The translations under genes were made by a program, and so were the position numbers. DNA of 64,000 bases, taken from assembly GCF_019218755.1 (NCBI RefSeq), contig NZ_JAHUWZ010000002.1:744001-808000 (forward strand), written 5' to 3'. Shown here in pieces: positions 54,557-64,000 of the stretch (position 1 is the stretch's first letter; every line of letters starts with the position of its first letter). Source of the DNA: Acidovorax sp. sif1233. GTDB lineage: Bacteria > Pseudomonadota > Gammaproteobacteria > Burkholderiales > Burkholderiaceae_C. Under the pieces are notes generated by a model. That model had not been told where the DNA came from, did no database searches, and was given only the letters and a program-made list of their open reading frames with translations.

Positions 54557-57535
54557 TCAGTCCAGCGACGCCACGAGGGCCGGCACATCCACCGCATCGC
54601 GCTGCGCGGCAGGCAGGAAGCGCTCGGCGTAGTCCAGCCACACCCCGCTGGACAGGAAGAAGCGGAACACCTCGGCATCGATATGGCGGTCACGCACCAT
54701 GTGGGCCATGATCCGGAGCGACTCGGACAAGGTCTTGGGGGCCTTATAGGGACGGTCCGCCGCCGTCAGCGCCTCGAAGATGTCGGCCAGCGTCATCACG
54801 CGGTCCGCCAGTGTCAGCTGCGCCGCCTTGAGGCGCCGCGGGTACCCGGTGCCATCGAGCTTTTCATGGTGCGAGCCCGCGATGGACGGCACACGCGCCA
54901 GGTGCGGCGGAAACGGCAGGCCGCTGAGCATGACGATGGTCTGCACGATATGGTCGTTGATCTTGAAGCGGTCTTCCGCGGTCAGGGTTCCGCGCCGTAT
55001 CGAGAGGTTGTGCAACTCGCCCAGATGCGCCTCCTGGGACGGCAGCGCCATGTCGAAGCCCCATTTGTTGGCCGGGTTGCCCGCCTCCACCGGCGGGCGC
55101 CGGGAACCCCAGGGCATGATGTGCTCGGCCCGGTCGGCCAGCAGGGGCTCGTTGGCGGGCAGGGGGCGCACCGGCACGTCCGCCAGGCGCCCCATCTCCG
55201 CCATCGACAGGCCCAGCCGGTCGTCGAAATGCCGCTGCCACACCTGGCGGGCAATCCCGGCGAGCCGCTGCACGTCCGCATCGGGCATGAATTCGCCCCC
55301 TACGTTGCATCGCGCCACGAAGGCGAACTCTTCCTGCAGCCGGTCGCGCCGCTGCAGCAGCTCGCGCTGCAGGCGCACCGGGTCCACGCCGGAGACATGC
55401 TGCTTCCAGTAGTCCAGCTCGGCATCGCGCCACAGCACCTCGAAGCGCATGCGCACCTCGTGGATGCGGTTGTACAGCGCCTCCAGCTTGGTGGCCTTGT
55501 CGATGATGTGCTCGGGGCTGGTGACCTTGCCGCAGTCGTGCAGCCAGGCGCCCAGACGGAACTCGTAGCGTTCGGCATCGGTCATCGCCACCTGCGCGAA
55601 AGGCCCCTCCTTCGCCTCGCACATGCGCTGCATGAGGGATTCGGCCAATTGCGGCACACGCTCGCAGTGCCCCCCCGTGTAGGGGCTTTTCGCATCGATG
55701 GCATCGGCCAGCAGGCGGATGACGGCGTCGAACAGCTTCTTTTGCCCCTCGATCAGGCCGCGCGTTTCAATCGCCACCGACAAGGTGCCGGACAGCTTCT
55801 CGACAAACGCCCGGAAATGGACATCCTCCTGCCGCGGGTCCGACAGGTAGCGCAGCACCAGCAGGCCCAGGGGTTGCCCATCGCGCGTGCGCAACTGCAC
55901 GCGCAGCACGCGCTGGGGCATGGCGTCCCCATCGCCCTCCTCCTGGTCGCCGGGCTGCGGCTCGACATGGTTGATGAAATGCACCATGGGCAGGTGCTCC
56001 GGGTACCGTGGCTGGTGCTCGGGGTCTTCGCAGTACCGCGCCGTGCGCAGCAGCCCCGCCCGCTGCTCCTCCACCAGGTACACCGCCCCGCCCGTGCAGC
56101 TGGTGGCACGCACCAGTTCGTAGAGCACGCTGGACAGCATGAGCTCCATGCGCGACTCGGCACTGATGTGGTGGGTGATGTGCAGAAACTCCTGGATGGT
56201 GTCCGACATGCGGTCCATCACCTGGCCCAGTTCGCGCACCTCGCGCACGGGCGACAGGCGGTGCGCCGGCCGCCGGAAATCGAACCGCGCCAGCGCCTGC
56301 GCCTGGGTGGCCAGCCCCGAAAGGCTGCGCCCCACGCGCCGCCCGGCCATCCATCCCACGGGCAGCATCAGCACGATGAGCCCCAGGGACAGCCATACCT
56401 GGCGCCACAGGTTCTGATTCACATCCGCCAGCAGTTCGGCGGTGGGGATCGCCATCAGGATGTGCAGCCCCTGCCAACGCTGCGATTTCAGGGGCAGCAC
56501 CGTGGCGAGCCACTCCTCGCCATCGGCCATGAAGCGGCGCGACGGCCCCTTCGCCGTCCCCCCGCCGCCCAGGGCCTGCAGGCTGGGCACACCCAGCTCC
56601 TTCAGCGTGCGCAGCTTGAGGCTGGTCTCCCCACCCTCGCGCAGCAGCACGCGCGACATGTCCGGATACGCCAGCACGCGCTGGGCCGGGTCCACCACGG
56701 CGATCTCGGTGCGGGGCATCAGCCGCAGGCTGCCAATCTCCCGCCCGAGGTCGGTGAGCGCCACGTCCAGGCCGATCACGGCGCGCCCGTCCTCGCTGGG
56801 GTGGCTCAGCGTGACCCCCACCTCCTGCGTGGTGAAGAACACATAGGGCGCGGTCAGTATCTGCGTGTTCTTGTCTGCCGCTTCGGCGTACCAGGGGCGC
56901 GAGCGGGGATCGTAGAGGTAGCCAGGGCGCACGGAGGATTCGAGCAGGCGCAGCTGCGCGTCGTAGTAGCTCCAGCGCCCCACCAGGCCTGTGGTGCCGC
57001 GCTCGCGGGCCATCGACTGGAGCAGGAACGCGGCCTGCGCTGGCGCGTCCAGCCGCGTGCGCAGTTGCGCATCGCGCAGCGGCCGCACCAGCAGGAACTG
57101 CCCGTCGGCATATCCGATGAAAACCGCCGACAGCAAGGGATTTTGCTCCAGCAGGCGCGCAAACACCGGCAGGCGGCGCAGCCGGGCCTGCAGGCTGGTC
57201 GCTGAGGCAATGGGATCGAACGCGAGCAGCCGGATCGTGGCATCGGCGGGGTCCACGATGTGGTGCACCCTTTCGCTGATCAGCTGGCTGATGTGCCGGG
57301 CGCTGTCGTCCGAAGCCGCGATGATCGCCTCCCGCGCGCTGGTACCCACCTGGTAGACCAGCACCACCGTGAGCAGCAGCATGGCGGACACCACCACCGA
57401 GGCGATCACCACCTCGAACGGAACGGTGATGCGCCGCCACCAGGGCAGTCCGTCAGCCCCCGGGGCTGAGGAGGGGCTGGAGCGGGCGCCATGGCCTGGC
57501 TCGGGCTCTGGCGGGCTTTCGCGCAGGGTGTCCAT
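54557..57535 (-). CDS. Membrane-bound Cache/HAMP-type HD-GYP phosphodiesterase
   Basis: A 992-residue protein: first transmembrane segment at about 35-60, a long periplasmic Cache sensor region up to about 370, a second segment (LSLGLIVLMLPVGWMAG) with HAMP-like linker, a GAF-like part, and then the HD-GYP catalytic domain. The HD residues are in LHDCGKVTSPEHIIDKATKLE (about 665) and GYP in HHEKLDGTGYPRRL (about 895). Between them are about 165 residues more than usual, but the pair of motifs is intact, so c-di-GMP hydrolysis is likely. Convergent with the cyclase gene upstream of it on the map. Confidence 0.9.
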   Translation of the reverse strand: MDTLRESPPEPEPGHGARSSPSSAPGADGLPWWRRITVPFEVVIASVVVSAMLLLTVVLVYQVGTSAREAIIAASDDSARHISQLISERVHHIVDPADATIRLLAFDPIASATSLQARLRRLPVFARLLEQNPLLSAVFIGYADGQFLLVRPLRDAQLRTRLDAPAQAAFLLQSMARERGTTGLVGRWSYYDAQLRLLESSVRPGYLYDPRSRPWYAEAADKNTQILTAPYVFFTTQEVGVTLSHPSEDGRAVIGLDVALTDLGREIGSLRLMPRTEIAVVDPAQRVLAYPDMSRVLLREGGETSLKLRTLKELGVPSLQALGGGGTAKGPSRRFMADGEEWLATVLPLKSQRWQGLHILMAIPTAELLADVNQNLWRQVWLSLGLIVLMLPVGWMAGRRVGRSLSGLATQAQALARFDFRRPAHRLSPVREVRELGQVMDRMSDTIQEFLHITHHISAESRMELMLSSVLYELVRATSCTGGAVYLVEEQRAGLLRTARYCEDPEHQPRYPEHLPMVHFINHVEPQPGDQEEGDGDAMPQRVLRVQLRTRDGQPLGLLVLRYLSDPRQEDVHFRAFVEKLSGTLSVAIETRGLIEGQKKLFDAVIRLLADAIDAKSPYTGGHCERVPQLAESLMQRMCEAKEGPFAQVAMTDAERYEFRLGAWLHDCGKVTSPEHIIDKATKLEALYNRIHEVRMRFEVLWRDAELDYWKQHVSGVDPVRLQRELLQRRDRLQEEFAFVARCNVGGEFMPDADVQRLAGIARQVWQRHFDDRLGLSMAEMGRLADVPVRPLPANEPLLADRAEHIMPWGSRRPPVEAGNPANKWGFDMALPSQEAHLGELHNLSIRRGTLTAEDRFKINDHIVQTIVMLSGLPFPPHLARVPSIAGSHHEKLDGTGYPRRLKAAQLTLADRVMTLADIFEALTAADRPYKAPKTLSESLRIMAHMVRDRHIDAEVFRFFLSSGVWLDYAERFLPAAQRDAVDVPALVASLD

Positions 57536-57633
57536 GCGCACCAATGTAGGGGGAAAGGCGGTGGCCCGTCATCCCCTATTTCGCCGCTCGGCGGTGGCCG
57601 CCCGGACCACCGCTCCGCAGGGCGTCCAGGTCC

Positions 57634-60267
<2,634 letters not shown>

Positions 60268-60743
60268 GTGCGAAAAGGGGCAACAGGCCTGGATCAGTGA
60301 GGGGCCTCGCGCACGCGGCGCGGCCACCCGGTTTATGGGGAGAACCACGGATTCTATCGAGACGGCGGCCTGAACCGGCCTCCGGCCCTGGAGGCCCCTT
60401 CATTCAATGCCGCCCGGGCACGGGCTGCCTGCCGATAGGTCAACCGGGCAACCGGGTGCGGGGACACCTCGGCCAGGCCCGGGCCCTGGGCGCACCTGCG
60501 CCGGGCATGCATCCACCCCGCGCACTACGCTGGGGCCGCCCGCGCCCCGCTGCGGGGCATGCCGGCGCCCGGGACACCCGCTTTGGGACCATCCAAGCGC
60601 AAATCCAGCTGGCACGCAAGATGCTAAATACCCTGACAAGATATTTTAAATATCTTTTTAATATATTTACAGCAACGCGACTTCATCGTCACCACCCACC
60701 CCCGCCCTTTTCCCCATCCTTCTTTTTCCTCAGGAGTCCATCC
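60268..60743 (+). other. Spacer between alaS and the hydroxyproline cluster
   Basis: A 476-bp divergent intergenic region. From 60268 to about 60600 it is GC-rich without a convincing ORF or hairpin terminator; an alaS promoter must lie at the left end but is not identified. The last third is sharply AT-rich and holds the promoter/operator described at 60633-60662, followed by a 75-nt leader and CAGGAG in front of the ATG. Confidence 0.5.
60633..60662 (+). promoter_or_regulatory. Promoter with palindromic operator as its spacer
   Basis: -35 CTGACA (60633-60638), 18-bp spacer, -10 TTTAAT (60657-60662). The spacer coincides with a perfect 19-bp palindrome AAGATATTT-T-AAATATCTT (60638-60656). 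A dimeric repressor bound there would block RNA polymerase directly. Drives the DHDPS-family gene; regulator not in the window. Confidence 0.65.
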
Positions 60744-61658
60744 ATGAACCATCCCCGCTGGCAAGGCATCTTCCCCGCCATCACCACCAAGTTCCACGCC
60801 GACGAGAGCATCGATGCCGAAGGCACGGCGCGCCACATCGACTTCCAGATCCGCAACGGCATCCACGGCCTGGTGACCTGCGGCTCGCTGGGTGAAGCCA
60901 GCACCCTCTCGCTGGAAGAAAAGCTGCAGGTCGCCAAGATCGCACTGGAAGCTGCCGACGGCCGCATCCCCGTGCTGGCGAATGTCTCGGAGACCAGCAC
61001 CCGGGAAGCCCTGCGCTACATCGACGGCGGCAACAAGCTCGGAGTGGCCGGCTACATGGTCATGCCCTCGGTGATCTACGTCGCCGACGCGCGCGAAGCC
61101 ATGCTGAACGTGCGCACCATGGCCGAGGCCGCGCAGAAGCCGGTGATGGTCTACAACAACCCGGTGGCCTACCGCGTGGACCTCAAGCCCGAGCACTTCG
61201 CCGAGCTGGCAGACTGCAAGTGGATCGAAGCCATCAAGGAAAGCACCGACAACATCCGCCGCGTGACCGACCTGCGCATCGCGCTGGGCGACCGCTACCA
61301 GATCTTCCTGGGCGTGGACGACCTGGCCTACGAGGGCCTGGCGCTGGGCTGCGACGGCCTGCTGGCCGGCGTGGGCTGCGCCTTCCCGCGCGAGACCGTG
61401 GCGCTGTACGACCTCATGAAGGCCGGCCGCTTTGCCGAGGCACTCAAGCTCTACCAATGGATGACGCCCATGCTGCACCTCGACGTCTCCACCAAGCTCG
61501 TGCAGAACCTCAAGCTGATCGACCTGCTGGTGGGTGTGGGCACCGAGCACATGCGCCGCCCGCGCCTGCCCCTGATTGGCGAGGAGCGCGCCTTCATCGA
61601 GCGCATCGTCAGGAAGGCGCTGGAAACACGCCCCGCCGAGTACCAGTCCGTGGCCTGA
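60744..61658 (+). CDS. DHDPS-family aldolase/deaminase, probably for hydroxyproline degradation
   Basis: A 304-residue TIM-barrel lyase of the dihydrodipicolinate synthase family. GSLGEASTLSLEEKLQV, the YNNP (VYNNPVAYRV) and Schiff-base lysine in EAIKEST are present. Beside a 4-hydroxyproline epimerase, the family member is usually the 1-pyrroline-4-hydroxy-2-carboxylate deaminase, making 2-oxoglutarate semialdehyde. DapA is unlikely because of the context. First gene of the cluster. Confidence 0.88.
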   Translation: MNHPRWQGIFPAITTKFHADESIDAEGTARHIDFQIRNGIHGLVTCGSLGEASTLSLEEKLQVAKIALEAADGRIPVLANVSETSTREALRYIDGGNKLGVAGYMVMPSVIYVADAREAMLNVRTMAEAAQKPVMVYNNPVAYRVDLKPEHFAELADCKWIEAIKESTDNIRRVTDLRIALGDRYQIFLGVDDLAYEGLALGCDGLLAGVGCAFPRETVALYDLMKAGRFAEALKLYQWMTPMLHLDVSTKLVQNLKLIDLLVGVGTEHMRRPRLPLIGEERAFIERIVRKALETRPAEYQSVA

Positions 61659-61740
61659 GACGGTACCGACCGACAGGCTGCCCCCCGGGCCGCAGGAGAC
61701 AACAGCGGCCCTTCCCCTTCGCACACACAAGAGGTTTCCC

Positions 61741-62883
61741 ATGACACGTGCATCTTTCGGATTTCGGACCCTGACGCCCGCCGCCATCGCGGCGCTGATG
61801 CTGGCCACACATGCCGGCGCCCAGGAACAGCTGGTCAAGATCGGCCACAGCGGCCCGCTCTCCGGCCCCAATGCCTTCGCGGGCAAGGACAACGAGAACG
61901 GCGTGCGCCTGGCCGTCGAGGAGCTCAACGCGAAGAAGATCGTGGTGGGGGGCAAGACCCTGAAGTTCGACCTCGTGTCCGAGGACGACCAGTGCGACGC
62001 CCGCACCGGGGTGAGCGTGGCGCAGAAGATGGTGGACAGCGGCGTGAAGTTCGTCATGGGACCGTACTGCTCGGGCGTGGCCATTCCCGCCTCACGTGTC
62101 TACAGCGAAGGCGGGGCCATGGTCTCCACCGTGGGCACCAACCCCAAGGTCACCGAGAACGGCTACAAGAACCTGTTCCGCATCATCGCCAGCGACACCC
62201 AGATCGGCTCGAACATGGCCGTGTATGCCGCCCAGGTGCTCAAGGTCAAGCAGGTGGCGGTGATCGACGACCGCACCGCCTTCGGCCAGGGCGTGGCCGA
62301 CCAGTTCACCAAGGAGGCGAAGAAGCAGGGCCTGACCGTGGTGGGCCAGGAGTTCACGACCGACAAGTCCACCGATTTCCTGTCCATCCTCACCAGCCTC
62401 AAGGGCAAGCAGCCGCAGGCCATCTTCTTTGGCGGCTACGCCCCGCAGGCCGCGCCCATGGCCCGCCAGATGAAGCAGCTGGGCCTCACGGCCAAGCTGC
62501 TGGGCGGCGACACGCTGTGCAGCCCCGAGGTCGGCAAGCTCGGTGGCGAAGCGGTGAACGACACCGTGTTCTGCGCCCAGGGCGGCACCATGCTCGACAA
62601 GGCCGCGAGCGGCCCGGCCTTCAAGGCGAAATACAAGGCGCGCTTCAAGCTGGATGCCGATGCCTACGCGGCTTCCTACTACGACCAGGTGATGTTCATG
62701 GCCGATGCCATGCAGAAAGCCCAGTCCGTGGAACCCGCCAAGGTCGGCGCGCAGATGCTCCAGGGCAGCCACCAGGGCGTGGCGGGCACCTATGCCTACG
62801 ACGACAAGGGCAACCTCAAGCAGGCTCCCATCACGGTGCTCACGTTCAAGAACGCCGCCCCCGTGCCGCTGGCCAGCTATTGA
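61741..62883 (+). CDS. Branched-chain amino-acid-type ABC binding protein (hydroxyproline cluster)
   Basis: A 380-residue periplasmic binding protein. Sec signal peptide (MTRASFGFRTLTPAAIAALMLATHAGAQ in parts; cleavage near AGA-Q), then VKIGHSGPLSGPNAFAGKDNENGVRLAVEELNAKK. Inserted between two hydroxyproline enzymes, it probably binds hydroxyproline or a proline betaine. No permease genes in the window. Confidence 0.9.
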   Translation: MTRASFGFRTLTPAAIAALMLATHAGAQEQLVKIGHSGPLSGPNAFAGKDNENGVRLAVEELNAKKIVVGGKTLKFDLVSEDDQCDARTGVSVAQKMVDSGVKFVMGPYCSGVAIPASRVYSEGGAMVSTVGTNPKVTENGYKNLFRIIASDTQIGSNMAVYAAQVLKVKQVAVIDDRTAFGQGVADQFTKEAKKQGLTVVGQEFTTDKSTDFLSILTSLKGKQPQAIFFGGYAPQAAPMARQMKQLGLTAKLLGGDTLCSPEVGKLGGEAVNDTVFCAQGGTMLDKAASGPAFKAKYKARFKLDADAYAASYYDQVMFMADAMQKAQSVEPAKVGAQMLQGSHQGVAGTYAYDDKGNLKQAPITVLTFKNAAPVPLASY

Positions 62884-62950
62884 AACTCCGCCGCGAAATC
62901 GTGGCGGCCCGCCGCTACGATGCCTGCACCTTTCTGCCATGTGACCGACC

Positions 62951-63907
62951 ATGACCCACGACACCCGCATGCAGCGCATACAGATCCTCGACTCCCACAC
63001 CGGGGGTGAACCCACGCGGCTCGTGGTGGGCGGCTTTCCCGACCTGGGCACCGGCAGCATGGCCGAGCGCCGCGCCCTGCTGGCCAGCCAGCACGATGCC
63101 TGGCGCGCGGCCACGGTGCTCGAGCCGCGCGGCAACGACGTGATCGTGGGCGCGCTGCTGTGCGCGCCGCAGAACCCGGCCAATGCGGCGGGCGTGATCT
63201 TCTTCAACAACACCGGCTACCTCGGCATGTGCGGCCACGGCACCATCGGCCTGGTGGCCTCGCTGGCCTACCTGGGCCGCATCGAGCCCGGGGTGCACGG
63301 CATCGAGACGCCCGTGGGCACGGTGACCACCACGCTGCACGAGGATGGCTCGGTCAGCGTGCGCAACGTGCCGGCCTACCGGCTGCACCAGGGCCTGTCG
63401 CTCCAGGTGCCGGGCATCGGCACCGTCACGGGCGACGTGGCCTGGGGCGGCAACTGGTTCTTCCTGATGAGCGGGCACGGCCAGCGCGTGGCCAGCGACA
63501 ACCTGCAGGCGCTGACCGACTACACCAGCGCCATCCAGCAGGCCCTGAAGGACCAGGGCGTCCGCGGCGACAACGGCGGCGAGATCGACCACATCGAGCT
63601 CTTTGCCGACGACGACGTGGCCGACAGCCGCAACTTCGTGCTCTGCCCGGGCGGTGCCTACGACCGCTCGCCCTGCGGCACCGGCACCAGCGCCAAGCTG
63701 GCCTGCCTGGCGGCCGACGGCACGCTGCAGCCCGGCCAGGCGTGGCGCCAGGCCAGCATCATCGGCAGCAGCTTCGAGGCGCGCTACGAACCCGACACCC
63801 AGGCCGGCAGGATCATCCCCACGCTGCGCGGCACGGCCCACATGAGCGCCGAGGCCACGCTGCTGATCGAGGCCAGCGACCCCTTCGGCTGGGGCATCCG
63901 GCTCTAA
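62951..63907 (+). CDS. 4-hydroxyproline 2-epimerase
   Basis: A 318-residue member of the proline racemase family. Both catalytic cysteines are present: CGHGTIG (about residue 92) and [12 protein letters not shown] (about 240), as in epimerases that convert trans-4-hydroxy-L-proline to cis-4-hydroxy-D-proline, rather than the Thr/Ser of trans-3-hydroxyproline dehydratases. It is followed by the start of an FAD oxidase gene, the next enzyme of the pathway. Start at ATG 62951; [10 protein letters not shown] is an alternative six codons in. Confidence 0.93.
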   Translation: MTHDTRMQRIQILDSHTGGEPTRLVVGGFPDLGTGSMAERRALLASQHDAWRAATVLEPRGNDVIVGALLCAPQNPANAAGVIFFNNTGYLGMCGHGTIGLVASLAYLGRIEPGVHGIETPVGTVTTTLHEDGSVSVRNVPAYRLHQGLSLQVPGIGTVTGDVAWGGNWFFLMSGHGQRVASDNLQALTDYTSAIQQALKDQGVRGDNGGEIDHIELFADDDVADSRNFVLCPGGAYDRSPCGTGTSAKLACLAADGTLQPGQAWRQASIIGSSFEARYEPDTQAGRIIPTLRGTAHMSAEATLLIEASDPFGWGIRL

Positions 63908-63943
63908 GCCCCCCTTTTCAGGCACACCCACCCGGCAGGCACC

Positions 63944-64000
63944 ATGCGACACGCGGACGTCATCGTCATCGGAGCAGGCATCGTCGGCGCGGCCTGCGCC
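63944..64000 (+). CDS. FAD-dependent oxidase, start only (probably D-hydroxyproline dehydrogenase)
   Basis: 19 codons reading MRHADVIVIGAGIVGAACA: the dinucleotide-binding motif GxGxxG at the start of a DAO-type flavoprotein. After a 4-hydroxyproline epimerase the expected enzyme is the D-hydroxyproline dehydrogenase/oxidase. The rest lies beyond the window. Confidence 0.75.
   Translation, partial: MRHADVIVIGAGIVGAACA

Overview
GC-rich betaproteobacterial chromosome, most likely Comamonadaceae and close to Acidovorax. The reasons are the isc operon type, the MarR-GNAT fusion regulator, the split chromate transporter, the small repeats peculiar to this family, and the protein sequences as I recall them from relatives. 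The gene content is housekeeping plus ordinary accessory genes. No rRNA, tRNA, CRISPR array, insertion sequence, phage or integrase was seen.

Layout. 1-2.9 kb: iscRSUA on the minus strand with a probable IscR site, an intrinsic terminator after iscA and the first nine codons of hscB. 3-10 kb: uvrB, an aromatic aminotransferase, and small metabolic genes. 10-18 kb: a GGDEF-EAL protein overlapping a DMT exporter tail to tail, an AraC regulator, ygiQ, and a MarR-GNAT regulator with a palindromic operator. 18.9-20.6 kb: tetR, an EmrE-like SMR pump and a Qnr-like pentapeptide protein, apparently one operon behind a palindromic operator. 21-27 kb: yigZ behind two CRP-like sites, a dihydrolipoyl dehydrogenase-like enzyme, a YjfB-like peptide, and an amidase/oxidase pair. 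27-29 kb: hipBA divergent from a P-loop kinase-like gene. 30-41 kb: antiporter, chromate transporter halves, a TAT-exported binding protein, sirtuin, rlmB, a LolD-like ATPase divergent from a TesA-like esterase, and metC. 41-46 kb: BON lipoprotein, SulP transporter, a diguanylate cyclase followed by an FlhG-like ATPase, trhO. 46-50 kb: five minus-strand genes (two pirins, OsmC, flavodoxin, DoxX) facing a LysR regulator. 50-60 kb: an FAD oxidoreductase, gluQ and trmB joined by 4-base overlaps, a second cyclase convergent with a large HD-GYP protein, and alaS. 60.6-64 kb: the start of a hydroxyproline catabolic cluster (DHDPS-family deaminase, binding protein, 4-hydroxyproline epimerase, start of an FAD oxidase) behind a promoter whose spacer is a palindrome.

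The most unusual signal is a family of about 55-70 bp imperfect palindromic repeats (TATAGCT ... AGCGCTT ... AAGCGC ... GGCCAAAATGA). Most copies lie between genes, but two are read through in frame inside ygiQ and gluQ, comparable to the exonised palindromic elements of Rickettsia. All gene functions are assigned from remembered family motifs; no database search was possible.
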